From Lytechinus variegatus (taxonomy: Eukaryota > Echinodermata > Echinoidea > Temnopleuroida > Toxopneustidae): a stretch of DNA of 64,000 bases. A program made the position numbers and the translations under genes. The first letter of the stretch is position 1. The number at the start of each line of letters is the position of its first letter. The DNA lies in NCBI RefSeq assembly GCF_018143015.1, contig NC_054751.1:17779292-17843291 (forward strand). Reading direction: 5' to 3'. A model generated the notes under the pieces. The model saw nothing but the letters and a program-made list of their open reading frames with translations. It was not told where the DNA came from and ran no database searches. This document shows, piece by piece, positions 1-11,590 of the stretch.

Positions 1-8
1 GGTTTGTA

Positions 9-830
9 CAGTGCGTCCCAGAATAAACAAAACCGAGATTTAGCGATCATTTATCATAACTTAATCATAAATAGAATATACAAATGACCTACCAATCCAA
101 AGCTTAGAATCTCCTCTTTCATCTAATATTACTTAGGTTATTTCTTATTCACGCATGAGTGAGCAAAAACAATTTGAAGAAAGGATACCAAAAACTCATT
201 TCGCGGGGGGTATCTGGGTTTTTGAAAAAGAAAACCACATTTCTGAAAAGTTCAATATCTGCTCTTTAATTTGGTATCTCAATTACAGAATTTGGTCAAG
301 AAATAAAAAAGTTCTGGTCATTTGAAATAAGGCTTGTATTTCCATAATTTCATGAGATAAACGTGTTTTCACCGGTTTCCCGCAGAAGCTTTCGCATGGT
401 GAACAAAAGATTTAATGCATGGCTGATCGTCAACAAAACGGAGTGTCGAGTGAGTTAGAAAGCCAGCCTGGAGAACCTCTTCATTTTATGAAATTATTGA
501 AATTAAAGCCTTATTTCAAATGACCAGAACTTTGTTATTTCTTGACCATTTTCTGTAATTGAGGTACCAAATTAAAGAGCAGATATTGAACTTTTCAGAA
601 ATGTGGTTTTCTTTTTGAAACCCAGATACCCCCCGCCAAATGAGTTTTTGGTATCCTTTCTTCAAATTGTTTTTGCTCACTCATGCGTGAATAAGAAATA
701 ATCTAAGTAATATCAGATGAAAGAGGGGATTCTAAGCTTTAAATTGGTAGGTCATTTGTCTATTTTATTCATGATTAAGTTATGATAAATGATCGCTAAA
801 TCTCGGTTTCGTTTTTTCTGGGACGCACTG
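9..830. mobile_element. Fold-back DNA element with TA target duplication (Tc1/mariner-type ends)
   Basis: The two halves are long inverted repeats. Bases 9-357 match the reverse complement of about 485-830 with few differences. The ends read CAGTGCGTCCCAG and its complement, and each is flanked by TA (7-8 and 831-832), the target duplication of Tc1/mariner elements. The loop at about 358-484 is unique and encodes nothing I recognise. This is a non-autonomous hairpin element; superfamily assignment rests only on the TA duplication. Confidence 0.8.
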
Positions 831-1251
831 TATAAGGGATACTCGTCTACATGTAGCTGTTCCAATTCTTCTAGCATTCTCCAGACAATGGGTAACAACC
901 TTACAATGCACATGTTGCTTCCCCTTATTGCACATTCTTATTTCACCAGGTATCTCACAGCCTCAGATCAAGGGAAGGGAGGCGAAATGGACGAACCTAA
1001 TCCCTTTTTTGGGGGAAGACCTTTATCAAATTTTGTCATATAAAAATATTTACGGGAAAGTGCCTCTGACTTTGGTGAGCTTCGCTTCGACCTATTATTT
1101 TTTGCTATTCATAAAATTTTGCCAACCCCCCCCTATTGGAATCTGCCCGCCCAGCTTAGCACATGACTGCAAATCCCATTCATTAATAGAAATTTTAGGG
1201 GACTCGTGGAGCTCTCTACAAGTACAATCTAGAGCTGTCCATGTATGCACA

Positions 1252-1852
1252 GTTCTGCTTAAAGGAAACCAAAACCCAAGAAGAGAAGTAATCTTATTGG
1301 TAAAGAGTAAAATAAGAGGAACAATTTTTATAAAGTTTCATTAAAATTGGTTATGAAATAAGCAAGTTATGGGAGCTTGAAAACTCTTGTACTTTCTATG
1401 GGCATCCTCAAATTGGCAAACGTGCTTCAAAATGGTTGATTTTGTGGACAACTCTCCATTAGTTTTGTACACAAATTTTCAGATTTTCCTCATTATCTTT
1501 CAAATTGCATCTTGCCTCCTGAGCACAACATATGTCATGGGAAAATATAATTCACACTATATATGTCAAGGTCAGGAGATAATGTTAAATATGTAAAATA
1601 AAGGGGAAAATCTGAAAATATGTGTACAAAACAAATGGAAAGCTGTCCACAAAATCAGCCATTTTGAAGCACATTTGCCAATTTGAGGATCTACATACAA
1701 GTAGTAAGTACAACAAGACTTTTTAATCATCCCAAACTTGCTTATTTCATAACCAATTTTGATGAAACTTTTTTTAAATTGTTCCTCTCATTCTACTCTT
1801 TCCAATAAGATTGCTTCTCTTCTTGGGTTTTGGTTTCCTTTAATGGGGGAAC
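1252..1852. mobile_element. Fold-back element, about 600 bp
   Basis: Bases 1252-1495 and 1607-1852 are an imperfect inverted repeat: AAAGGAAACCAAAACCCAAG on the left is answered by CTTGGGTTTTGGTTTCCTTT on the right, and matching continues inward through the segment ending GTGTACAAA. The outermost bases diverge, so the exact termini and any target duplication are unclear. No transposase coding is visible. Confidence 0.7.
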
Positions 1853-4365
1853 AAATCACATACAGTAGGCCCTAACTATCTGCCTCTTGGTTTCAGATAC
1901 ATATATTTGTGCTTTATCAACATGATGACGGTGAAAATAATAAAAAAAGATAGGGCCAGTGACCTTCCGTGATCGGAGAATGGACAGAATTCATGGGAAC
2001 GGCCTTTTGACACAAGAAGTGGCTTTTCAAACAGAAAATGTATTTGCTCTTAAAAAGCAGTGCATCAAAGTACTGTACATGTAATACATGTGCAAAATTT
2101 ACAATATTTACCTTAATTTTGACGGACTTTCCATTTCAGCGAAACTCAATTTGGCATGAACCAATGAACGGCTGGCCACGCAATGCATTATGGGGTTAAT
2201 ATGATGAAGTCAGCGACTGATACGTGAATGTATACAGCCATGTACCAATCAGTGATATTATAATCAAACAATGTTTGGTCACTCTTCACTGAAATAAGCG
2301 ACCTAACATCATTTGAATATAACAGCACTACAGTGTATAAATAAATTGGTACATAAATGCCAATTATTATAATTATAAATCCTCAAATCCAAAATGCCAG
2401 TAAGCGAAAATTGTTGACTGCTCAAAACAATGTCCAAACAATGTCCAAAAAGTCCTAAAAATATCAAAATATCTTTCAACCTTAAAATAATGCTATGTGA
2501 AAAGTGAGTGTTTTTGTGCTCGTAGATCTCTTTGATTAGAGTGGATTCTTACGCGATGTTAGTAAGGTGCAGATACAAAGTTTGCCCAGCTTATTGTGGC
2601 ATCGCTATTAAATGCATAATATTTGTATTGATTTAGACTATGTAAAAGGAATTGTCACTTTTCATGTACACAAAGTCCATGGGGAAATGGAATATCCATT
2701 TTCAGACATGCTGAAACAGAATTTTAGATTTTCTTAAATGGAAAAGGCCATTTTTTAAAACGGAAAATCACTGTCCCTAAACAAGACAAAGTTTTCTTCA
2801 GACATATTATTACAAAATGGAATGATTATTTACTATGTTAAAACGTGCAAAATGTCAATCAATGCTTGAAAAATCTCTAAATTATCAAATTTGTTACTTT
2901 TAAGTTAGTAGAAACATTTTGATACTCAGAAAAAAATCATCAAGTGTGTTGAACTTGAAACAAAGTATTTTTTTCCAAAACTGGATTAAGAAAAATAAAA
3001 TTGTAATAAAATAAAAAATGAAGATACGATTGTTATCAGTTACAATGAATTAGTGATGGAATGTGGGTGCAACGATCCCTACCTCATAACTTTCAATAAT
3101 CGAATAAAGTCCATTTGGCTTCTTGCATCCATTGGACTTTATCTGTGAGATCATCAAAATTATTTCCAACATATTTTTCAAAGGCAGTCAAGTGAATGTA
3201 CAAATTACATGGTGTATGGTGGGTTAGCATAGAGTATTTCAACTGAGCATAAGTCTAATTTCCTTAAAGTATTAAAATTTATATTTTCACACCAAATCAT
3301 TCATAACATGTTTTCTTAGTATTCTATTTTTAATTCATGTCTGCCCCAAAGTCAAAAGGATTTCCAATTCTATATGACGCCAATCAGATAGAGTTTAGTT
3401 TAGTATGATTCAATTAGGGGAAAAAATTGATGTTAATTTTCAAATGAGATGATTATTCTTCCATGGAAAAAAGTGATGTAAGTTTTTATGCCAGTAAAAT
3501 CCATGAAAGAGAAATGACCATCTAACAAAATAATCATAATGAAAGGCACATTGAACAAGGCTGATCCATCAGTTGTGAGCAAAAATAGTTTCGCTTATAT
3601 TTCACAAAACAGTTAACCCCGGTATGCAATTGCACGACTCAGTGATATGCAAACAAGAGTCCATGATATCCCTCACTATTTTCATTTTTAAATCATAATT
3701 AATAACCATGTACACATTATACATGTAGTTTCGCTCATTTCCAATTATTTGAGGAAACATCGCTGAGAATCACGAAACTTTCTCTTTTCTTCCCCCCCCC
3801 TCCCCCTCTTCTCAGTGGTCCACATCCTCCATCCTCTTGATCTTTCATCTTTAAAAAAGGCTAGGCTGACCATCAGGCAACTGTGTACTCTACCTACAGT
3901 TCCAACAGATTCGGTCACAGGATTTTCCTGAATGCACTCACCGCAGGTGTCCCCTTCATATCCTACTGGAAACAGATCATCGCTTGCCCACCAGCCTCTC
4001 TGGCTCTGAGCATCAACTACCCCACCTGGGAAAAGACTGTGCCACTACACGATTTTCAAGAAACAAGACACTGGCCTGGCTGATGCCATCCAGGAAAAGC
4101 ACATTCTTTGCTTTTTGGAAGCTTTGTTCAATTCTCCCAAGCAAAAGCAGACTGTTCGCCCCTGGACTACCTCCACACCTTTTGCTGCAAGACTCCGCTC
4201 CCAACTCCTGACAGAACGCCTACCCAATACAACACAGGCTGAATTTTAGGCTTGGTCTCCAAGCACCACCTGTAGACTTGAAAAGACGACAAAAGCTCCA
4301 ACCACTTTCTTGCATCTTGTCCAATCCTTGACTCCAAACAACCTGAATTCATTTAGCATGTTCTA
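1853..4365. other. AT-rich stretch with no identified gene; possible decayed coding remnant near 3880-4250
   Basis: Most of this stretch is AT-rich single-copy-looking DNA with no gene, RNA or repeat I can support. From about 3880 to 4250 composition becomes GC-richer and codon-like on the plus strand. An open frame runs to about 4083 and a shifted one continues from about 4081 to 4249, ending in TAG. It could be a frame-shifted remnant of a mobile-element or host coding sequence, but no motif identifies it. Confidence 0.3.
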
Positions 4366-4539
4366 TCCCCGTTTCATCTTACATCAGTTACCCAAGCTTT
4401 CACCACTACTGGGACCTGTTGTAACTTTGTCATTATGGCAACTACATGTACCATGGCAACAGGACAAAATCAAGGTTACCATGGTAGTTGCCATAATGGC
4501 AAATTTACAACAGTATTAACTCTTTATGAAACGGGCCCC
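4366..4539. mobile_element. Short hairpin MITE
   Basis: A compact inverted repeat. The right end reads ATGAAACGGGGCCC-like sequence (ATGAAACGGGCCCC) and the left end CCCCGTTTCAT. The inner arms TCATTATGGCAACTAC (about 4431) and GTAGTTGCCATAATGG pair closely around a loop near 4460. It is about 175 bp with no coding capacity. The GGGGCCCGTTTCATAAAG terminus resembles a class of short hairpin elements common in marine invertebrates; that comparison is from memory. Confidence 0.6.
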
Positions 4540-4853
4540 AGATCTGACCGGACTCACATCCTTACCCATCTGCTACTCTTGCTGCTGACGTAAAAACCCA
4601 CTGCCTCAGATACATTAAAAAAAAAAAATCTTTAGACAAACTTCCAAGTCAATAACCAAACTGAGATAACTGCTCATCTTCGAATATCGGGGAAACAACA
4701 GATGAGATGAAGTGCAAATGGTGGAAATATCATCAGACATATTTCATGTTGCTTGACTTTGCCTAGCCCTAGTGTTTGTTTTTTTTTCTTTTTCTTGGCA
4801 TTTCTCACCATCTCATATGAAAGTGCCAAGGCAAGTAACTTACCCGACCCATG

Positions 4854-5310
4854 GCATGGGCCTAGACCAAAAGCTTCGGTTGCTGTTATGTTGGTTGTTC
4901 GCTTGAACTCCGTTGGCTTCATTCACCAAAATACAGAGACCGAAGGTTCTAGCTCGATCTGTACAGGGGACTCGATGGACATTTGTTTATGTATTAAGTT
5001 AGGATAAAAAAACGGAAGTTGCGCATCAGCCGAAGTCACTGTTTTTTCCTCTTTCTGGTGCATTTTAGGCCCAACCGGAATAATATCAATAATCTTTTAT
5101 TTGGTAGGCCTTCAGTTCTTTTTATATATTTTTACCAAGTAAAGACAAAAATCAATCCTGTCGGGGGGATTTTGCATTGCTAACCGAGTAACCCCCACAT
5201 TGTGGCTGCACGGTAGCGAGCCGTCTGTGTACAAGGAGAAATTGAAAAAAAAAATTTAATGTTTAAAAAAACTCCATGAAACAGATGGCTGCCAGCTGTC
5301 TAGGCATGGG
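4854..5310 (+). repeat. Dispersed repeat, copy 1 (second copy at 54943-55393)
   Basis: This stretch matches 54943-55393 in the same orientation. Shared blocks include GACCAAAAGCTTCGGT, TGTTATGTTGGTTGTTC, GAACTCCGTTGGCTTCA, ACAGAGACCGAAG, GTAGCGAGCCGTCTGTGTAC-like sequence and GGCTGCCAGCTGTCTA. Each copy contains small internal inverted repeats (AAGCTTCGGT against ACCGAAGGTT). No tRNA-like promoter or ORF is evident, so the class is unknown. The larger TIR element at 5324 begins immediately after it. Confidence 0.7.
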
Positions 5311-5879
5311 CCATGCCCATATAGTCAGGTCCAGATTTGAGAAAAGTAGACTCCCTTAGGCAAATCGTGTTAATGCTGAATTGAGAAGTGCGTTAACATA
5401 ATTTGAGGGCGCCGAGTCCAAATTTGCTGTTTGCCAACCTTGATTTTGATGTTAAAATCCTTAAATTGGCAAAAACAAAATGGCCGCCATTCTACACCAA
5501 TTTTTACTCTATTCTGATCCCCAAAACTTGTAACAAAAATGTTTTTCAACGGTTTTTGTTACTATTTGATCTAAAAAAATAACATACTAAAAATCCACCA
5601 ATATCCGTATCCAGGAAAGTGGTTATTTTTAAGATGGCGTCTAAGATGGCCGCCATTAACTGAAAATTATAATAACCGGCGCTTTATCTACCCAAGACAC
5701 CTTTTTCGGTGCATACATGTATTCAATGTTGGAGGGCAAAAAAGGAAAGAGTGAACATAAGCACTCCAGGGTACCTGAAAATCCAAGATTGCGTAAAAAT
5801 GGCTGCCATGGCCTAAAAATTCATAATTCATCTTTTACGTATTTTAGTGTCTTTTATTTGGGTTGTATTCATTGGTGAT

Positions 5880-6830
5880 TTCAAGGGTCAAGAAGTAAAC
5901 TGGGACAAGTTACAAGGACAGTCAACAGTCCACTATGTCCAAAAATCCAAGATGGCTTTCAAAATTGGAGTCTAAAATAGCTGTTGTTATCTAAAAACCC
6001 CCAAACCCGACATAGTTTAATACCTGCCTTGGGCATATGATGTTGGTGTCTAACCCATGGTTTAATGGGTCAAGAAATACGTTGGGACAAGCAAAAAAGA
6101 CAGTCTATGGTCCTCCATGTCCAAAAATCCACGATGGTTTGGAAAAAATGGAGTATAAAATGTCTGTCGTTAATTACAAACTGACACAGTTTGTTTCATA
6201 ACCGCCTGGACATGATTTTTTTAGCATAACGCATGGTTTAAAGGGTCAAGTATTAGATTGGGACAAGTTATAAGGACAGTTAGTGGTTCCATTATGTCCA
6301 AAAATCCATAATGGCTTCCAAAAATGGAGTCTATATAGGCCGTCCTCACCGAAAAACTGACATAGTTTGTTTAGTATCAGCCAGGGGTATATGATTTTGG
6401 TGTTTAACCCATGGTTTAAAGGGTCAAGTAATAATTAGGACAAGTTACAAGGACAGTCAGAGGTCCAGCATGTCCAAGAATCCGAAAAGGCTTCCAAAAT
6501 TGGAGTCTAAAATGGCTATTGTTACCTAAAAACTGTCATAGTGTGTTTAATATCCGCCAGGGGTATATGATTATGTTGTCTAACCACTGGTTTAAATGGT
6601 CAAGTAATACATTAGGAAAAGTTACAAGGGCAATCAATGGTCCTGTATGTCTAAAAATCCAAGATGGCTTCCAATTAAGGAGTCTAAAATGGCTGCTGAT
6701 ACTCAAAAATTGACATAATCTATTTAAAATCCATTTGGGAAATATGATGTTGGTGTCTACACTATGGTTTCAAGGGTTGAATAATACTTTTGGATTAGTT
6801 ACAATGGTATGAAGTGGTCCATTTTGCCTA
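5880..6830. repeat. Degenerate tandem repeat, period about 177 bp, six copies
   Basis: A motif close to GGGACAAGTTACAAGGACAG, followed by ATGTCCAAAAATCCAAGATGG, recurs at about 5900, 6075, 6255, 6433, 6610 and 6785. Each unit also contains CCATGGTTTAAAGGGTCAAG and a CCGCCAGGGGTATATGAT-like segment. Copies differ by substitutions and small gaps. The array lies inside the 5324-8505 element. Confidence 0.75.
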
Positions 6831-7929
6831 TTATTTAAAGTTGGCTTTCAAAGTGAGTCTTAAAAGACTTCCATCAGCTAAACATAGTCATAATTAGGTG
6901 AACAAAATCTACACTACATGTATTGTGGTTTGAAGGCTGAAATAATAAATCGGAACAAATAAAAAAGATGGTCAGTTTCCTTTTCGTCGTAAAAAGTCCA
7001 AAGCGACTTCTAAAATTGCGTGAAAATGACTGCTGTCCCCTAATCATGAAACCATAGGATAGTCCTGAGCACAAAAATGACGTGTCTTGAAATACTTATC
7101 AGTGAATTATGGAAATTTTTAGGTGAAAGTGTACCTTATTTTTTAAAGTTTGTTTTTGGATGTTTACTTATTGTTGCACCACCACCTAATTATGTCACTA
7201 ATTCTTGTAAAACATATTTTCATGAGTCTTAGAAACAGAGACACCAAAATAGTGGCACTAGATGGGATATGAAGTATTGTCATTTTTGTAATAATGGTGG
7301 CCAATTTGAATGTAATTTTTGGAGCGTTCTTCAATTTTTTGACAAAATGGACAACAGTGGTTCCCTGTAATCTGTCTTCACCTATATCATATGACCCTTG
7401 AAATCATGAGAAAGGCACAAAAATGTTCTTACATTGGAGGTAGATAGTATATGAACCTTGCAGCCAGATTTTTAAGAAATAGCAACTATTTTTTAAGCCA
7501 TCATTTTTTTTTTTTGGGGGGGGCAAAACTGCACCACTGATAAACCTTGAAATTTTTCCAATGTAATTTTTCCCTTTGGAATCATGATTTTTTATATGTT
7601 TTATTTTATTCTCGGTAGACCCCAAAGTTATTTCTACCAGGTGGATATTATATGAATTTGGACCATTTCAAAGTTACAACGTCCATTATAGACGCCATTT
7701 TGGAAGGTAATCTTGGATTCTCTGACACACTCACTGACTATCTTGTAAACATGTCCTGATTCATTATTTGCCTTGAAAGCTTTTTGATGATTTTGATTTT
7801 GAGGATTTACTTTATTTTTGGAGTTGATGGTACAACGACTGCCGTTGTGGACGCTATGTTGGATTTCCAGGTAACCTTGACAACGTTTTGTAACTATAAC
7901 CTGTGTCAATAGACTTTGTTTAATCCTAA

Positions 7930-8075
7930 CATGCCTAAGTTTCATAAAATAGACATCTAAACCCTAAAAGTGATGAAATTTCAAAAACTTAACCTCGGTT
8001 AAGATTTGATGTTGACTTCGCCGCCGCCGTCGGAAAAGCGACGTCCATGTCTTGCTTCTGCTATGCAGGCGAGGA
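7930..8075 (-). repeat. Fragment of the GCATAGCAG-headed repeat family (minus strand)
   Basis: Read on the minus strand this contains TGCATAGCAG, a CG-rich block of GACGGCGGCGGCG type, TCAACATCAAATCTTAACC, and GGTTAAGTTTTTGAAAT. The same order of blocks occurs on the plus strand at 33598-33720 and, decayed, at 50672-50795. Only the head of the family is present here. Confidence 0.65.
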
Positions 8076-8615
8076 AAAAATGGCGGACACGTTAAAGATA
8101 TCCAATGTGAATATGCCAGCATCGCCCCCAAATTATCAAACATTTTGCCATATTATTTATCAAATCAGCAGCTGTGAATCATGGCAGCCATCTTGGAATT
8201 AAAGATGGCTGACGAATCAATCGGACACATTATGTTTGCAACCCTGGGTATCAAAAACGACGCATAGATCCCAACTTTTTAAATATAATCACCCATAAAA
8301 ATCGTTTAATATGGGAAACTGCATTAAAAATGCCGCCATTTTGTTTTTTGCCGATTTGAGGATGAAAACGTCGGAATCAAGTTTGGCAAACAGCATTTTT
8401 GGGTTCAGCACCCCTGAATTACCTTAAAACAATTGATAAATCAGCATTAACACAAAATGCCTAAAGCACTTTTTCTGAGCACATTTTTTAAAATCTGGAC
8501 CTGACTAATAGTGGACTTGATGCCTATCTTTTTTTCTCTTATTTTAGTCTTGAGTCCTCGTCTTTACTATTTTCTGGACTGTAGAGTATCCTACAGTAAT
8601 GACTATGTTAATTAT

Positions 8616-9359
8616 TGGCAGTGTATACAGCCACACGCGTGTGTCTTTACCATCCAGCCACACGCGTGTGGTTATATCCAGAACACCTATCTGTGGATAC
8701 CGCCACACGCCGCCAGTAATAACAGTAAAACGCGTATGTAGGTCTGACCGTCTATATCACGATCAAAATAACCTCATTTCTTCATTAAATTCTTACATTC
8801 TAAACCACTCTGATTTCTTTAAATCGTTTCAATTTCATTCTCACCGTCTTCTTTCCTTGCTTTTCTTGTCTTGTTACAAACGGTCGTCTGTTTAACAGCA
8901 AATTCTCTTTTTCTACTTGTGTCGATTCTGGCTTCCTTCGCGGTGGCAGACCCATACAGCGTTAGCGCAGCGCAGTAGTATATATACACAGTTTGGGTTT
9001 CGTACGTACGCACGTACGCGCACATAGCCTAGAGTCAGTAGAGAATCGACACAAGTAGAAAAAGTGTGGAAATTTGCTATTTAACAGGCGGCCTTTTGTA
9101 ACAAGACAAGAAAAGCAAGGAAAGAAGATGGTGAGAATGAAATTGAAACGATTTAAAGAAATCAGAGTGGTTTAGAATGTAAGAATTTAATGAAGAAATG
9201 AGGTTATTTTGATCGTGATATAGACGGTCAGACCTACATACGCGTTTTACTGTTATTACTGGCGGCATGTGGCGCTATCAACAGATAGGTGTTCTGGATG
9301 TAACCACACGCGTGTGGCTGGATGGTAAAGACACACGCGTGTGGCTGTATACACTGCCA
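8616..9359. mobile_element. Fold-back element with paired CACACGCGTGTG motifs and 5-bp duplication
   Basis: The ends TGGCAGTGTATACAG and CTGTATACACTGCCA are perfect complements, and the arms match for about 300 bp each side (to about 8930 and from about 9045). Flanks read ATTAT on both sides (8611-8615 and 9360-9364), an apparent 5-bp target duplication. Each arm holds two self-complementary CACACGCGTGTG boxes 27 bp apart (8632, 8659; 9305, 9332). The loop contains an ACGTACGCACGTACGCG run. No coding region is seen. Confidence 0.8.
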
Positions 9360-9577
9360 ATTATTTTATAGGCCTAGATCCTAATTGTAATTCAATTGTC
9401 AAAACAGGTTTTTGAGCATCTAAAATTAGACCTCGACCTTGGCCTATTAATTTCAAGTGTAAAGTTATTTTTAATATTATTTCATTAATAAACAGTTTTC
9501 AAAGAATATCAGCCATGTGCCTGGCAAATATCAGTCCGATTATTGAATACACTACTACATCTCATCTAGTACATGTA

Positions 9578-10436
9578 GGGGAAGGCGGGGTAAGTTGTGA
9601 CAGTTTTTGCTTTTTGCATGTTAGAATTGATATGATTAATAATCTTGTCAAAATAAGTACCTTGCCTTGAAATTTAATTCTTCTGAAATATTTTCCACCT
9701 ATATATAACTTTCTATCCCCACACTGAAAGTCATCGTGACCTTTGAAAAAAACGATGTCAAATGGCTCAACTTGCCCCATATATGGGGTAAGTTTGAGCC
9801 ACCTTCTGGGGTAAGTTGAGCCACAAACACTATGTACAAAATGTATGAGGGAGAACCAGCATGTCAATTTTTTGTTTAAAGTCTTTCCACTTGCTAATCT
9901 CTATAAATACTAACATCCTTAAAAAGGAAAAGAGCAGTCATGTAAATTTGCTCCTTTCAGCCAGCATTTCAATCGATTTTTATGGTTTGTTTGTTTTTTA
10001 AGATACATTACCATAGGAATTACCATGGCTCAACTTACCCCTTGCTGTTTGGCTCAACTTACCCCAGTCCGAACTTAGTGCGATAATTTTGTATCCACAC
10101 ATTTATTATGCATCCATCATATAAAAGACTATGACAAGAATGAAGATCCATACCTGGACTAATAATGTTGTTATCATGTCTTTATTATATTTAAAGACGT
10201 GTGTGTTTATGAAGCACTTATCTATTTCACACTCTTTTTTACTTTTTTGGCTGAAATTCATATTTTTCCCTCTAAAAAACTACTTTTTGTTTCAAAGTTG
10301 AAAACAATATGGTGGGGTTAGGGGTTATGCTATGGGTCATCAATACATGACACCACCACAATGTCTGACTCATTCATTATTGGCCTGGGGCTGGTGGCTC
10401 AACTTGCCCCTATGCTCAACTTACCCCGCCTTCCCC
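9578..10436. mobile_element. TA-flanked TIR element built around a repeated GGGGTAAGTTGAGCC motif
   Basis: The left end GGGGAAGGCGGGGTAAGTTG is perfectly complementary to the right end, and TA lies directly outside each (9576-9577, 10437-10438). The 16-base motif TGGCTCAACTTACCCC or its complement recurs near 9587, 9762, 9782, 9803, 10026, 10050, 10396 and 10414, in both orientations. There is no long ORF on either strand that looks like transposase. It is a non-autonomous element with internal copies of its own terminal motif. Confidence 0.8.
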
Positions 10437-10438
10437 TA

Positions 10439-11215
10439 TACATCACATGCACTCTCATTTACACACGACGTGTTGACTGTTGGTTAACTCATTAGCACGA
10501 GCACGTGGCCTCCATACAGACAGTGAATGGACATCGACTTGTCAACAACAGCACACTCACACAGTCACAGACAGGCTAAAAAAACATCGTGCGGATCGCT
10601 CATAGACATGCCATTTGCACACATTTCAAGGCATGACAGCTACCAATCATTACTGCACAGCTTACAATAATCAAATCATAGAAAACCTGAAAAATATATG
10701 CCTTCCAGCCTAAAAAAATGCATTATTCTGCATAAATATTCAGTTCACGTACCTTGTATGTTGTAGAACCTGACCTGCATGCTGCACCCACACGCAATAA
10801 TTATAATATCCCAACGCGCCGCCGATATAGCTAGCTAGCTAGCTCGCGGCCGGCCGTATATTACCCGTGCAGTCAAAATGCCGACCTGGGGATTGGGTGT
10901 CTACAGCGCCTGCGCAGGCCGGAGCTAAAGGTGGGGGTCGGGGAGGGGGTAAATCTTTAATTAGAAAAAACAAAACAGGGGAGCGTTTCATTCCTATTAA
11001 CATTTTCCATTTTCGCCCAACAAGTTGTTAGTTCTTAAACTTTCCTAGATTTTAATTGGGAAGTTGAGAAGCACTGTCGAATAAAATGCCATGTTCCCCC
11101 GAGTCGAAAGGTAATCCCAGAAAAAAAGTAGTCTCGAGAATACTGGTGTATTATGTAAAGATGGGGGTTGACCTCCAAATAATTTGACGGTCAAAAAAGG
11201 AGAAAAGGCGGAACC
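10439..11215. other. Intergenic stretch with a short CpG-dense patch
   Basis: No gene is supported. Bases about 10800-10960 are conspicuously GC- and CpG-rich, with GCTAGCTAGCTAGCTCGCGG followed by GGCCGGCCG, and CAGCGCCTGCGCAGGC near 10908, which contains a partial NRF1-like core (TGCGCAGG). It could be promoter-like, but no first exon is evident on either side. Confidence 0.25.
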
Positions 11216-11590
11216 AATAATAATAGCCAATTTCATAGAGCGCTTTTCCGGCGCTTTTCCCAGATTGGCACAAAGCGCGTTACAGCATATTATTACCCCG
11301 GCATTGGATTCATTTCAATCAAGCACGAAAAGTGCACAATTTCCACTCCCTGGGGGAGCATTCCTTGCATTCGTCGTGCAGCCACATTTTGGCGCTGGCG
11401 AAATCAAACATACATTATCTTTCGCATCCTAGCTACCGGGTACCCTTAGCACCTTGGTCGAGACCGGGGTCGAGAGTGACAAAGTGTGGATTAACGCCTC
11501 GCCAAAGGACGCTAGACGACGGTGGGACTCGAACACAAGACCCTCTTTTTACAAAGCAAGAGTCAGAACCACTACACCACGGCTCTTCCA
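11216..11590 (-). mobile_element. tRNA-derived SINE
   Basis: Read on the minus strand, the head at 11590-11505 looks like a tRNA: TGGTGTAGTGGTTCTGAC fits an internal box A and GTTCGAGTCCC fits box B, in the right order and spacing. A tRNA-unrelated body follows, and the 3' end reads GGAAAAGCGCTCTATG and then a run of ATT repeats near 11228-11216. The head is not a functional tRNA because the stems do not close cleanly. Confidence 0.8.

Larger units (their letters stand above)
5324..8505. mobile_element. 3.2-kb TIR element carrying internal tandem repeats
   Basis: The left end GTCAGGTCCAGATTT is matched by AAATCTGGACCTGAC at the right end, and similarity continues inward about 150-200 bp with divergence (TGTTAATGCTGAATT against AATCAGCATTAACAC, and AAAATGGCCGCCATT against AATGCCGCCATTTTG). 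TA flanks both ends, consistent with a TA target duplication. No transposase is visible. The interior is a decayed tandem array (5880-6830) plus a minus-strand fragment of another repeat family (7930-8075). Most likely an old non-autonomous DNA transposon. Confidence 0.7.

Noticed and set aside
11505..11590. A functional tRNA gene on the minus strand
   Set aside because: Box A and B are present but the stems do not pair properly and the sequence continues directly into a SINE body and tail.
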